DNA of 64,000 nt from Seonamhaeicola sp. ML3 (lineage in GTDB: Bacteria; Bacteroidota; Bacteroidia; Flavobacteriales; Flavobacteriaceae): positions 1,550,001 to 1,614,000 of the forward strand of contig NZ_CP096884.1 of the NCBI RefSeq assembly GCF_023273855.1, given 5' to 3'. The notes beneath the pieces were generated by a model, which saw nothing but the letters and a program-made list of their open reading frames with translations, was not told where the DNA came from and searched no databases. The stretch's first letter is position 1. The number at the start of each line of letters is the position of its first letter. A program made the translations under genes and the position numbers. Positions 45,942 to 54,894 of this stretch are shown piece after piece.

Positions 45942-46905
45942 TTAAAACGGTGCTAATATGAAACAAGGCATCACCTTGATATACAATAGGTGCTTCGTTA
46001 ACGTTTATGATGTACCCTGAATTAGGTGACTTTACAAAGTAGTTTAGTTTGCCATAGGGGTCGGTTATATTACCTAATAAATCACCTTTTTCTACAAAAG
46101 CATTTAAACTTATGAAGGGTTTAAACATCCCAGAGTATTTAGCACGTACCCAACGCCCCTCCTTTATAAAAACACAGTCTTTTTTTGGTTTGGAAGTTTT
46201 AAAATTCGAGTTAAGCATACCAAAGTGTTTTAATATGCGTTTGGCACCGTTAACACCAGAATTAGTGACCACATCATCTATGTGAAATGATTTCCCACCT
46301 TCAAACAACAGCAGGGGTTTGTTAAGTTTTTGGCAAGTATTTCTAAAAGACTTATTTAGATTTTTGGAATATAATACAAAAGGTGCGCCAAATATTTTTG
46401 CTAGTTGCTTAAGTTCTATATCGTCCTTAATTATTCTAACCTGTGGTGCATTAAACCTTCCTGAACCACCAGTATGAAAATCCATGATGTAATCTACATG
46501 AGGAATAATTTCGTGTATTAATTTAAAGGCTACTCTACTTGCTAAAGAACCTTTTGGGCTTCCTGGAAACACTCTATTTAAATCTCTGCCATCAGGAAAC
46601 TCACGAGACAAATTTATAAACCCAAAAATATTGATTACAGGCATGCAGATTATGGTGCCTCGCTTTGGTTTGTTAATACCTTTAGCGACTAACTGGCGTA
46701 CAATTTCTACCCCGTTAACCTCGTCACCATGTATACCGGCTGTAAAAAGTACAATAGGGCCTTCTTTTTTAGAACGCTCTATTATTACAGGAATATTTAC
46801 GGGGGTTGAGGTGTGTAAATTGGCCACATCAAAGTTTACCTCCTTGCTTTCGCCAGGAGCAATAGTTTCATTAAGAATGGTCAAAGTCTTCTTTTCTGTA
46901 CTCAT
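45928..46905 (-). CDS. Succinylglutamate desuccinylase/aspartoacylase-family zinc hydrolase
   Basis: 325 residues. Zinc-ligand motif in TAGIHGDEVNGVEIVRQL (HxxE) and a further His in YIMDFHTGG, with SREFPDGRDLNRVFPG between them, are the family hallmarks. The C-terminal beta domain (KGDLLGNITDPYG) is normal. These enzymes remove acyl groups from amino acids. Genes of this family commonly lie next to rimK, as here (27 nt behind it), suggesting it processes glutamylated or related products rather than succinylarginine-pathway intermediates. That link is inference from context. It overlaps the cyclo-ligase start by 14 nt. Confidence 0.85.
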   Translation of the reverse strand: MSTEKKTLTILNETIAPGESKEVNFDVANLHTSTPVNIPVIIERSKKEGPIVLFTAGIHGDEVNGVEIVRQLVAKGINKPKRGTIICMPVINIFGFINLSREFPDGRDLNRVFPGSPKGSLASRVAFKLIHEIIPHVDYIMDFHTGGSGRFNAPQVRIIKDDIELKQLAKIFGAPFVLYSKNLNKSFRNTCQKLNKPLLLFEGGKSFHIDDVVTNSGVNGAKRILKHFGMLNSNFKTSKPKKDCVFIKEGRWVRAKYSGMFKPFISLNAFVEKGDLLGNITDPYGKLNYFVKSPNSGYIINVNEAPIVYQGDALFHISTVLNDKN

Positions 46906-46932
46906 AAATCAAATTGTCGTGCAAATATAGAC

Positions 46933-47808
46933 TTAACGACTGTTTCTTTCTATATATGTAATAATGCTTTTGGCAATATTTTTACCAGTTGCTTGTTCAA
47001 TACCCTCTAATCCGGGTGTGGAATTAACCTCTAAGAGCAGTGGCCCTCGCTTAGATTGTAACATATCAACCCCGCAAACCGGAAGTTTTAAGGCTCTAGA
47101 TGCTTTCATGGCTACTTTAAGCTCAGCTTCGCTTAGTTTAACGATTTCGGCAGAACCTCCTCTATGTAAATTTGAACGAAATTCACCGTCTTTACCTTGG
47201 CGTTTCATAGCACCAATAACGTGTCCGTCTACCACCAAGGCTCTCAAATCGGCACCTTTTGCTTCTGCTATGTATTCTTGAACCAAAGCTCTGGCTTGTA
47301 ATCCGTTAAAGGCTTCCAAAACAGATTCTGCAGCATTTTTAGTTTCTGCTAAAACTACGCCAAGGCCTTGGGTGCCTTCTAGTAATTTTATAATTACAGG
47401 CGCACCTCCAACATGGGATAGTACTTTTTCAATGTCTCGAGAATAATTTGTAAAAACCGTTTTAGGCATACCTATACCAGCTTTAGAAAGTCTTTGGAAA
47501 CTTCTAAGTTTATCTCTAGAACGTATTATGGCATCCGACGTAACAGAAGTGAACACATTCATCATTTCAAATTGTCTTACAACAGCAGAGCCAAAAAATG
47601 TAACAGAAGCTCCTATTCTAGGTATAATAGCGTCAACATAATCTAGGTATCGGTCTTTATAGTAAATGGTGGGTTTTTCTTTTTCGATAATGAGGTCGCA
47701 TTTTAAGGGATCAATAACTTCTATTTCATGACCTCTATTTTCACCTTCTTCTATAAGTCGAGCTGTAGAATATAAATTAGCGTTCCTGGAAAGAATTACT
47801 ATGTTCAT
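46933..47808 (-). CDS. rimK: RimK-family ATP-grasp glutamate ligase
   Basis: 291 residues, as in E. coli RimK (300). The family adds glutamates to the C-terminus of ribosomal protein S6. ATP-grasp signatures are seen: [39 protein letters not shown], and at the C-terminus [30 protein letters not shown] (metal-binding EVN). The N-terminal part ([20 protein letters not shown]) is typical. It leads a three-gene operon with the zinc hydrolase and the cyclo-ligase. An unusual perfect inverted repeat sits directly upstream of the start. The S6 target is by homology only. Confidence 0.92.
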   Translation of the reverse strand: MNIVILSRNANLYSTARLIEEGENRGHEIEVIDPLKCDLIIEKEKPTIYYKDRYLDYVDAIIPRIGASVTFFGSAVVRQFEMMNVFTSVTSDAIIRSRDKLRSFQRLSKAGIGMPKTVFTNYSRDIEKVLSHVGGAPVIIKLLEGTQGLGVVLAETKNAAESVLEAFNGLQARALVQEYIAEAKGADLRALVVDGHVIGAMKRQGKDGEFRSNLHRGGSAEIVKLSEAELKVAMKASRALKLPVCGVDMLQSKRGPLLLEVNSTPGLEGIEQATGKNIAKSIITYIERNSR

Positions 47809-47810
47809 TG

Positions 47811-47867
47811 AAGTACTTAAAGTATCTAAAGTTAAGTTGAAATAAATATAGTAAACTTTAAGTACTT
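47811..47867 (-). repeat. 13-bp perfect inverted repeat in the rimK leader
   Basis: AAGTACTTAAAGT (47811-47823) and ACTTTAAGTACTT (47855-47867) are exact reverse complements with a 31-nt spacer. The near arm begins 2 nt upstream of the rimK ATG on the - strand. Each arm contains the palindrome AAGTACTT, so it could be a repressor operator pair or an RNA hairpin over the ribosome site. Confidence 0.6.
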
Positions 47868-48009
47868 GAAACTTTAAATTGAAAAGAATTCCTTGGTGCT
47901 ATGTATCTAGGTTTCCGAAGAAATGTCGTTTCCGTTAAAACGAATATCTCCTTGGGTAAGGTTTGTACTTTTCAAGCTAAAATAGTTTTTCTTTTTGGTC
48001 AAATCCTAA

Positions 48010-48017
48010 TACCTTTG
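48010..48017 (+). promoter_or_regulatory. -7 element TACCTTTG for uvrC, 5 nt before the ATG
   Basis: An exact TAnnTTTG match, with a nearby TTG at 47995-47997 only 12 nt upstream. The predicted message would have nearly no leader, as for panD. Confidence 0.45.
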
Positions 48018-48022
48018 GTTTG

Positions 48023-49816
48023 ATGAGTAATACACCCTTAGATATTCAGCTTAAAACCTTACCTAACGCTCCGGGGGTGTATCAATATTTCGATGCCGAA
48101 GGCACCATCATCTACGTTGGGAAAGCTAAAAATTTAAAGAAACGCGTAAGCTCTTACTTTACCAAAAACCATGATTATGGCAAAACCAGGGTTTTAGTAA
48201 AAAAGATAGCCGATATTAAACATATTGTAGTCGAAACTGAAACAGATGCTTTGTTGTTAGAAAACAATTTAATTAAAAAGCACCAGCCTAGGTACAATGT
48301 CATGTTGAAAGACGATAAGTCTTATCCTTGGATCTGTATAAAAAAAGAGCGTTTCCCAAGGGTATTTTCTACAAGACGTGTTTTTAAGGGTGGTGGTGAA
48401 TATTTTGGCCCCTACACAAGCGGGAAAACCGTGCACACTTTGTTAGATTTAATAAAAGGGTTATATCCTTTAAGAACCTGTAATTACGATTTAGCAGAAA
48501 GTAAAATTGAAGCTGGGAAATACAAAGTTTGTTTAGAATATCACTTAGGGAATTGTAAAGGAGCCTGCGAGGGTAAGGAAACCGAAACAGAATACAACGA
48601 GAACATAAAGGCGATAAGGCAAATATTAAAAGGTAATTTTAAGGATTCATTACATCAGTTTAAGGAGCAAATGAAACAATTAGCTGAAGACATGTTGTTT
48701 GAAGAAGCTCAAAAAATAAAGGAAAAAATTGAAATTTTAGAGAATTACCAAGCACGTTCTACTATTGTAAATCCTAAGATTAGCAATGTTGATGTGTTTT
48801 CCATAATGAGCGACGAGACCTACGGGTATGTTAATTTTTTGCAGTTGTCCTATGGCTCCATAATCAGGTCTCATACTTTAGAAATTAAAAAGAAGCTAGA
48901 TGAAACCGATAAGGAGCTACTCGAGTTGGCCATTACTGAAATTAGGCAGCGGTTTCATTCAAAATCAAAAGAAATATATGTGCCTTTCGAAGTGGAACTA
49001 GGCGATAAGCTCAAAGTGACCGTTCCAAAATTAGGTGACAAGAAGCATATTTTAGATTTATCTTTACGAAATGCCAAGTATTACCGTATGGAGCGGTTTA
49101 AACAAGATAAAATTGTAGATCCAGACAGACACGCTAATAGGATAATGGCACAAATGAAGGCAGATTTACGTCTATCTGAAGAACCAAGACATATAGAATG
49201 TTTCGACAACTCTAACATTCAGGGGAGCAATCCTGTGGCAGCCTGTGTGGTATTTAAAAACGGCAAACCCAGTAAGAAAGACTACAGACATTTCAATATT
49301 AAAACGGTTGAAGGTCCCGACGATTTCGCTTCTATGGAAGAGGTCGTATTCAGAAGATATAAAAGACTACGCGATGAGGAACAACCTTTACCACATTTAA
49401 TCATCATAGATGGAGGAAAGGGACAGCTGTCGTCTGCATTAAAGAGTTTAGATGTCTTAGGGTTAAGAGGTAAAATTGCCATTATTGGAATCGCTAAAAG
49501 ATTAGAGGAATTGTACTATCCAAATGATCCAATTCCATTATATTTAGATAAGAAAAGTGAAACACTTAAAATAATTCAGCAATTACGAAATGAAGCGCAC
49601 CGTTTTGGTATAGAGCACCATAGAAATAAGCGCAGTAAAAATGCGTTAAATACAGAGTTGGAAACCATTCCCGGTATTGGAGAAAAAACAGTTGTGGAAT
49701 TATTAAGACATTTTAAATCGGCCAAGCGGGTTGCCAATGCCAAACTCGATGAGTTGGAAGAAGTCGTTGGTAATAGCCGAGCCGAAAAGGTTTATAATCA
49801 TTATCACAGCAAATAG
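48023..49816 (+). CDS. uvrC: UvrABC excinuclease subunit C
   Basis: 597 residues from ATG 48023; an in-frame TTG one codon earlier is not needed. UvrC makes the two cuts around a DNA lesion in nucleotide-excision repair. The GIY-YIG nuclease (~13-90) reads PGVYQYFD and IYVGKAKNLKKRVSSYF. A Cys-containing region follows (YKVCLEYHLGNCKGACEG), then the UVR motif (~200-240), the RNase H-like endonuclease with IECFDNSNIQGSNPVAACVVF and LIIIDGGKGQLSSA, and the C-terminal helix-hairpin-helix (TIPGIGEKTVVELLRHFKS). All parts are present. It stops 8 nt before the patatin gene. Confidence 0.97.
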   Translation: MSNTPLDIQLKTLPNAPGVYQYFDAEGTIIYVGKAKNLKKRVSSYFTKNHDYGKTRVLVKKIADIKHIVVETETDALLLENNLIKKHQPRYNVMLKDDKSYPWICIKKERFPRVFSTRRVFKGGGEYFGPYTSGKTVHTLLDLIKGLYPLRTCNYDLAESKIEAGKYKVCLEYHLGNCKGACEGKETETEYNENIKAIRQILKGNFKDSLHQFKEQMKQLAEDMLFEEAQKIKEKIEILENYQARSTIVNPKISNVDVFSIMSDETYGYVNFLQLSYGSIIRSHTLEIKKKLDETDKELLELAITEIRQRFHSKSKEIYVPFEVELGDKLKVTVPKLGDKKHILDLSLRNAKYYRMERFKQDKIVDPDRHANRIMAQMKADLRLSEEPRHIECFDNSNIQGSNPVAACVVFKNGKPSKKDYRHFNIKTVEGPDDFASMEEVVFRRYKRLRDEEQPLPHLIIIDGGKGQLSSALKSLDVLGLRGKIAIIGIAKRLEELYYPNDPIPLYLDKKSETLKIIQQLRNEAHRFGIEHHRNKRSKNALNTELETIPGIGEKTVVELLRHFKSAKRVANAKLDELEEVVGNSRAEKVYNHYHSK

Positions 49817-49824
49817 TTGTTAAT

Positions 49825-52068
49825 TTGAAAAGACCAATTCTAATATTATTTTTAACTTTTTTAGGTTGTATTTCTTCACAAGCTCAAACGGAATTGAAAT
49901 CTGAAACTCCTAAAGTTGGTTTGGTCTTAAGCGGTGGCGGCGCCAAAGGTTTGGCCCATATTGGTGTACTAAAGGTTATTGATAGTTTAGGGGTTGATAT
50001 TGACTACATAGGAGGAACAAGTATGGGAGCCATAGTTGCTGGTTTATACGCATCGGGTTACTCAGGTAAAGAACTGGATTCAATTTTTAGTAAAGCTGAC
50101 TTTGAAAATATAATTATTGATAATCTGCCAAGGGCATCAAAAGGATTTTTTGAACGTAACAACGATGAAAAATATGCTATAAAACTCCCATTCGATGATT
50201 TTAAGCTCAAACTTCCATCGGCCTTGTCTAGAGGTCAAAACGCTTATAACTACTTGTTAAAATTACTGCTTCATGTTAATGAAATTGAAGACTTTAGTAA
50301 ATTGCCCATCCCATTTTTTTGTATTGCTACTAATGTAGAAACAGGACAGCAAGTTATTTTAGAAAAAGGTAATCTTCCCAAGAGTATCATGGCTAGCGGT
50401 GCTTTGCCAACGTTATTTCAACCCGTAAATCTAAATGGGCAACTATTAATAGATGGAGGAGTTGTAAATAATTATCCCATTGATGAACTAAGGGCTAGGG
50501 GCGTAGATATTGTGATTGGTGTTGATGTGCAAGACGGACTTATGAACCGAACAGAACTAACCTCTGCACCAGATGTTCTCCTTCAAATAAACAATTTTAG
50601 AACTATAAAGGATATGGAAATTAAGTCTAAAAAGACCGATATTTACATAAAACCGGACATAAAAGATTTTAACGTAGTATCTTTCGATGCTGCCAAGAAA
50701 ATAATCGATTTGGGATGGGTAGCGGCTAAACGTGCTCAGGATAAACTAAAAACATTAGCCTCAAAAGAAGGAGCGTCTTCACTTTCTCTAAACACTAAAT
50801 CTTATGTACAGGATAGTATCAAGATAAATAAAATTAGTCTCTCGGGTTTAGAAAAATACACGAGGTCTTATGTGCTAGGAAAGCTTAAACTAAAATCGGA
50901 TGAGAAAATCAGCTATTCTCAACTTAATAAAGGAATAAATAGCTTAGTTGCTACTAATAATTTTGATGTTTTAGACTACCAATTAAAGACTTCTGAAGAG
51001 AAACCTGGATATGATTTTTATGCCAATTTAAAAGAAGCGGATAATGCTACTTTTTTAAAATTTGGAGTTCATTATGATGACCTCTACAAAAGCGGAGCAT
51101 TGTTCAATATTACCAGAAAACATTTATTTTTTGATAATGACATAGCTTCCTTAGATGTTGTTCTGGGTGATAATTTGCGTTACAATTTTGATTTTTTAAT
51201 CGATAAAGGATTTTATTTGAGTGTAGGTATTCGTTCCTCATTTAACGACTTTCATAAAAACATAAGCGCAGAATTATTGCTTAATGACTCTGAGTTAGAC
51301 GCAGCCGGCCTTAATAAAATAGATGTAGAATTACAGGATCAAACCAATCAGTTTTATTTACAGACCCTGTTTCGAAAAGACTTTTCGCTTAGTCTAGGGG
51401 CAGAGCATAAAAGGTTAGAGATATCTTCAGAAACTTTAGCTGTTGGTGATGAGGATGACGAGTTTATTTTCGAAAACACAGATTATGTGAGTTTGTTTTC
51501 AACCTTGCAGTTAGACACTTATGATAATAAGTATTTTCCAAAGAAAGGCTTGTTCTTTAACGGAGATTTACATTATTACTTTTATGCCTCTCATTTTAAT
51601 GAAGGCTTTGATGCCTTTGCCATAGCAAAGGCCGATTTGGGTTATGCGTTTAGTATTTCAGATAACTTGGCCTTGAATTTACAGACGAGTGGCGGTTTTA
51701 AACTTGGGGATAAATCTACACAAACTTTAGACTTTGCACTTGGTGGATATGGGAACAACCTTATCAATAATTTTGTGCCTTTTTTGGGTTACGATTTTAT
51801 ATCCTTAACAGGAAATAGTTATGTTAAGGCTTATGCGGGCTTAGACTATGAGATTTTTAATAAACACCATGTTACACTCGAGGGTAATTGGGCCAATATT
51901 GAGGATAATATATTCGATACCGGAGAATGGTTTACTCTACCCACTTACAGAGGTTATGCCTTGGGATATGCTATAGATACATTTTTGGGACCCATACAAG
52001 TAAAGTATAGCTATTCTCCAGAGCGTAATAAGAGTATCTGGTTCTTCAATCTGGGATACTGGTTTTAG
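49825..52068 (+). CDS. Patatin-like phospholipase with outer-membrane barrel
   Basis: 747 residues from a TTG start that gives a full signal peptide (KRPILILFLTFLGCISSQAQ); there is no suitable ATG. The patatin domain (~30-300) has GGGAKG (37-42), the nucleophile elbow GGTSMG with Ser66, and Asp210 in LIDGGVVNNYP, so the Ser-Asp dyad is complete. Residues ~310-380 look like a POTRA domain (KINKISLSGLEKYTRSYVLGKL). The rest is an Omp85-type barrel ending FFNLGYWF. This layout resembles P. aeruginosa PlpD (type Vd autotransporter), in which the patatin part is moved to the surface; it is also common in Bacteroidota. It follows uvrC by 8 nt. Confidence 0.9.
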   Translation: MKRPILILFLTFLGCISSQAQTELKSETPKVGLVLSGGGAKGLAHIGVLKVIDSLGVDIDYIGGTSMGAIVAGLYASGYSGKELDSIFSKADFENIIIDNLPRASKGFFERNNDEKYAIKLPFDDFKLKLPSALSRGQNAYNYLLKLLLHVNEIEDFSKLPIPFFCIATNVETGQQVILEKGNLPKSIMASGALPTLFQPVNLNGQLLIDGGVVNNYPIDELRARGVDIVIGVDVQDGLMNRTELTSAPDVLLQINNFRTIKDMEIKSKKTDIYIKPDIKDFNVVSFDAAKKIIDLGWVAAKRAQDKLKTLASKEGASSLSLNTKSYVQDSIKINKISLSGLEKYTRSYVLGKLKLKSDEKISYSQLNKGINSLVATNNFDVLDYQLKTSEEKPGYDFYANLKEADNATFLKFGVHYDDLYKSGALFNITRKHLFFDNDIASLDVVLGDNLRYNFDFLIDKGFYLSVGIRSSFNDFHKNISAELLLNDSELDAAGLNKIDVELQDQTNQFYLQTLFRKDFSLSLGAEHKRLEISSETLAVGDEDDEFIFENTDYVSLFSTLQLDTYDNKYFPKKGLFFNGDLHYYFYASHFNEGFDAFAIAKADLGYAFSISDNLALNLQTSGGFKLGDKSTQTLDFALGGYGNNLINNFVPFLGYDFISLTGNSYVKAYAGLDYEIFNKHHVTLEGNWANIEDNIFDTGEWFTLPTYRGYALGYAIDTFLGPIQVKYSYSPERNKSIWFFNLGYWF

Positions 52069-52089
52069 AGAAACATAAAAACAGGTATA

Positions 52090-52106
52090 CTTAACGTATT
52101 GTTAAG
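52090..52106. promoter_or_regulatory. Possible operator (inverted repeat) upstream of hmgA
   Basis: CTTAAC and GTTAAG flank GTATT about 180 nt before hmgA. A weak -7-like TATCTTTA lies at 52129-52136. Position before a catabolic gene suggests a repressor site, but the 6-bp arms are short. Confidence 0.25.
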
Positions 52107-52287
52107 ATTTTGACCTAATAAAATATTGTATCTTTAGTAACGATGAATTTATTCTGGACATATCTTTTAATTCATTTACATTACCTTCTCAAGAGAAATC
52201 CTGAATAGGCAGGCACTTTTGTATGTCAATACGTACTGATATTTAAAGTTTTACAGCTTTAGTTTTTAAAATTTAAAATTTAGTAAA

Positions 52288-53442
52288 ATGCCTATATATC
52301 ACAAACTTGGAAAAATTCCGCATAAGCGTCATATTCAATTCAGAAAACCCGATGGGAGCTTATATCATGAGCAACTGTTTGGAACTATTGGTTTTGACGG
52401 TATGTCAACCAATTGCTATCATGAGCAACGACCCACACAGGTAAAAGACATAGGGAATCAATATAGTGTTGCTCCAAAAGTAACTGTTAAGAATAATATT
52501 AAATCTCACCTGTTTAAAGGGTTTTCGGTAAAAACAGAAAACGATTTTTTAAAAAGCAGAAAGACTGTATTGGTAAATAGTGATTGTGCTATCGTTCTTG
52601 CTGCTCCAAAACAATCATTAAAAGATTATTTCTACAAAAACACCGATGCCGATGAACTAATTTTTGTCCATAGAGGAACAGGAACATTAAGAACCATGTT
52701 GGGTGATCTTAACTTTAAATATGGTGATTATTTGCTTATACCTAGAGGTGTAATCTATAAAATAGATTTTGATACTCAAGATAATCGACTTTTTATAGTA
52801 GAATCACATCGGCCCATTTATACGCCAAAACGCTATCGTAACTGGTTTGGACAGTTATTAGAACACGCTCCGTTTTGCGAGAGAGACATTCGTCGACCTG
52901 AAGAATTAGAGACCTACAACGAGACAGGCGATTTTTTAATTAAAGTGAAAAAACAAAGTGATATTATAGAAATGGTTTATGCTTCGCATCCTTTTGATGT
53001 CGTGGGATATGATGGTTATAATTATCCTTATGCTTTTTCTATTCATGATTTTGAGCCAATAACGGGCAGAATACACCAGCCGCCACCTGTACATCAAACT
53101 TTTGAAACAGATGCTTTTGTGGTTTGTAGTTTCGTCCCGCGAATGTATGATTACCACCCTTTGTCGATTCCAGCACCTTATAATCACAGTAATATAGATT
53201 CTGATGAGGTTTTGTATTATGTTGATGGCGATTTTATGAGTCGAAACGCTATTGAAGAAGGACATATTTCGTTACATCCTGCAGGTATTCCACATGGACC
53301 CCATCCTGGAGCTGCGGAACGAAGTATAGGGAAGAAGGAAACAAATGAATTGGCCGTAATGGTCGATACGTTTAAACCTTTAATGATTACAGAAGAGGCC
53401 ATGAAAATTGCAGAAGAGGGTTATTATAAATCGTGGCTTTAG
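52288..53442 (+). CDS. hmgA: Homogentisate 1,2-dioxygenase
   Basis: 384 residues, slightly shorter than the ~430 of the human or Pseudomonas enzymes but with the full cupin core. It opens the homogentisate ring to maleylacetoacetate in tyrosine and phenylalanine breakdown. Typical pieces are MPIYHKLGKIPHKRHIQFRKPDG-type start (first part visible as YHKLGKIPHKRH), DADELIFVHRGTGTL, SLHPAGIPHGPHPGA with metal-ligand His residues, and ELAVMVDTFKPL near the end. HPPD, the enzyme making its substrate, follows 150 nt later in the same direction. Start ATG at 52288; the upstream 219 nt hold the promoter region. Confidence 0.95.
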   Translation: MPIYHKLGKIPHKRHIQFRKPDGSLYHEQLFGTIGFDGMSTNCYHEQRPTQVKDIGNQYSVAPKVTVKNNIKSHLFKGFSVKTENDFLKSRKTVLVNSDCAIVLAAPKQSLKDYFYKNTDADELIFVHRGTGTLRTMLGDLNFKYGDYLLIPRGVIYKIDFDTQDNRLFIVESHRPIYTPKRYRNWFGQLLEHAPFCERDIRRPEELETYNETGDFLIKVKKQSDIIEMVYASHPFDVVGYDGYNYPYAFSIHDFEPITGRIHQPPPVHQTFETDAFVVCSFVPRMYDYHPLSIPAPYNHSNIDSDEVLYYVDGDFMSRNAIEEGHISLHPAGIPHGPHPGAAERSIGKKETNELAVMVDTFKPLMITEEAMKIAEEGYYKSWL

Positions 53443-53556
53443 GCCTCTCTTAATTTTTCCGAAGGGACAGAGAATAGTGACTTAAAGATTGATTAGTAGT
53501 TCAAATTCAATTAGGTAAAATAAGATTAATAAACTCCCAGCGTCCAGTTTAGAGTT

Positions 53557-53585
53557 CCCTCCTTTTGGGAGGGTTAGGGTGGGCT
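53557..53585 (+). repeat. GC-rich REP-like palindromic element between hmgA and HPPD
   Basis: A 6-bp hairpin, CCCTCC/GGAGGG, with TTTTG loop is followed by TTAGGGTGGGC and a T5 run. It stands out in this AT-rich DNA. It resembles the CCCTCC..GGAGGGTTAGGGTGGG intergenic element that I recall as common in Flavobacteriaceae genomes. It could end or attenuate transcription; its last bases are 8 nt before the HPPD ATG. Confidence 0.55.
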
Positions 53586-53592
53586 TTTTGAA

Positions 53593-54750
53593 ATGAAAGA
53601 CATAAAACCAGTAAACTACGGTTTAGAAAAAATATTTAAAGGGGCGCAAGATTTTTTGCCGCTTCTTGGTACAGATTATATTGAGCTATACGTTGGTAAT
53701 GCCAAACAGGCAGCCCACTTTTATAAAACAGCATTTGGCTTTCAATCTTTTGCTTACAAAGGATTGGAAACAGGAAGCAAGGACACAGTATCCTATGTAG
53801 TTAAACAAGATAAAATACGATTGGTGTTAACCACGCCTTTAAATTCAAAAAACCTTATTAATAACCATATTGTTAAACATGGTGATGGTGTAAAAGTAAT
53901 AGCGCTTTGGGTTGAAGATGCCAATAAAGCCTACGAAGAAACCACGAGTAGGGGAGCCGAGTCCTACATGGAGCCATGTGTTGAAAAAGATGAGTATGGC
54001 GAGGTAGTGCGAGCAGGAATCTACACTTACGGCGAAACTGTTCACATGTTTGTAGAACGTAAAAACTACAACGGTATTTTTATGCCTAAGTTCGAAAAAT
54101 GGGACTCTGATTATAATCCAGAAACCTTAGGTTTAAAATATGTGGATCATATGGTGGGCAATGTTGGATGGGGGCAAATGAATACTTGGGTAAAATGGTA
54201 CGAAGATGTAATGGGTTTCGAGAACTTTCTCTCGTTCGATGATAAACAAATCCATACTGAATATTCTGCTCTAATGAGTAAGGTAATGAGCAATGGTAAT
54301 GGCCGAATAAAGTTTCCAATAAACGAACCGGCAGAGGGGAAGAAAAAATCTCAAATCGAGGAGTATTTAGATTTTTACGAAAGCCCTGGTGTACAGCATA
54401 TTGCTGTAGCCACAGATGATATAGTTTCAACCGTAGAAGGTATGCGAGCAAGAGGGGTAGAGTTCTTGTCTACACCCCCACATACTTACTATGAGTCGGT
54501 TCCGGAAAGATTACTGACTCATAATCATAAATTGAAAGAAGATATTAAAACGCTTCAAGATTTAGGGATTATGATAGATGCCGATGAAGAAGGGTATTTG
54601 CTTCAAATTTTCACTAAACCTGTACAAGACAGACCAACATTATTTTTTGAAATCATTCAGCGTATGGGGGCTCGAGGTTTTGGTGCCGGTAATTTTAAGG
54701 CGCTTTTTGAATCTATAGAAAGAGAACAGGCCAAAAGGGGTACGCTCTAG
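53593..54750 (+). CDS. hppD: 4-hydroxyphenylpyruvate dioxygenase
   Basis: 385 residues. It converts 4-hydroxyphenylpyruvate to homogentisate with O2 and Fe(II). Two VOC domains are visible: the first ~22-170 (YIELYVGNAKQAAHFYKTAFGF) and the catalytic second ~178-370. Iron ligands are His in KYVDHMVGNV, His in PGVQHIAVATDD, and Glu in PTLFFEIIQRMGARGFGAGNF, which also shows the C-terminal FGxGNFxxLF motif. Together with hmgA it gives two steps of tyrosine degradation; the remaining genes are not in the window. The symbol hppD is descriptive use for this enzyme. Confidence 0.96.
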   Translation: MKDIKPVNYGLEKIFKGAQDFLPLLGTDYIELYVGNAKQAAHFYKTAFGFQSFAYKGLETGSKDTVSYVVKQDKIRLVLTTPLNSKNLINNHIVKHGDGVKVIALWVEDANKAYEETTSRGAESYMEPCVEKDEYGEVVRAGIYTYGETVHMFVERKNYNGIFMPKFEKWDSDYNPETLGLKYVDHMVGNVGWGQMNTWVKWYEDVMGFENFLSFDDKQIHTEYSALMSKVMSNGNGRIKFPINEPAEGKKKSQIEEYLDFYESPGVQHIAVATDDIVSTVEGMRARGVEFLSTPPHTYYESVPERLLTHNHKLKEDIKTLQDLGIMIDADEEGYLLQIFTKPVQDRPTLFFEIIQRMGARGFGAGNFKALFESIEREQAKRGTL

Positions 54751-54812
54751 TTTTCTGTAACAAATAATTGTTAAGAACGTCTTACAAAAACAGGTGCTCC
54801 CAAGATTTTTTA

Positions 54813-54820
54813 TATTTTTG
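54813..54820 (+). promoter_or_regulatory. -7 element TATTTTTG upstream of the DUF3108 gene
   Basis: An exact TAnnTTTG match 74 nt before the ATG at 54895, in the 144-nt gap after HPPD. It would drive the DUF3108-TDO-M23-pgi run. AT-rich context weakens the case. Confidence 0.35.
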
Positions 54821-54894
54821 GAATAGTAATTGTAATTTTTTAAGTACAACAATAAATAAGTACTTAATTAGTTAGTTACATAACCCAAAGAAAA

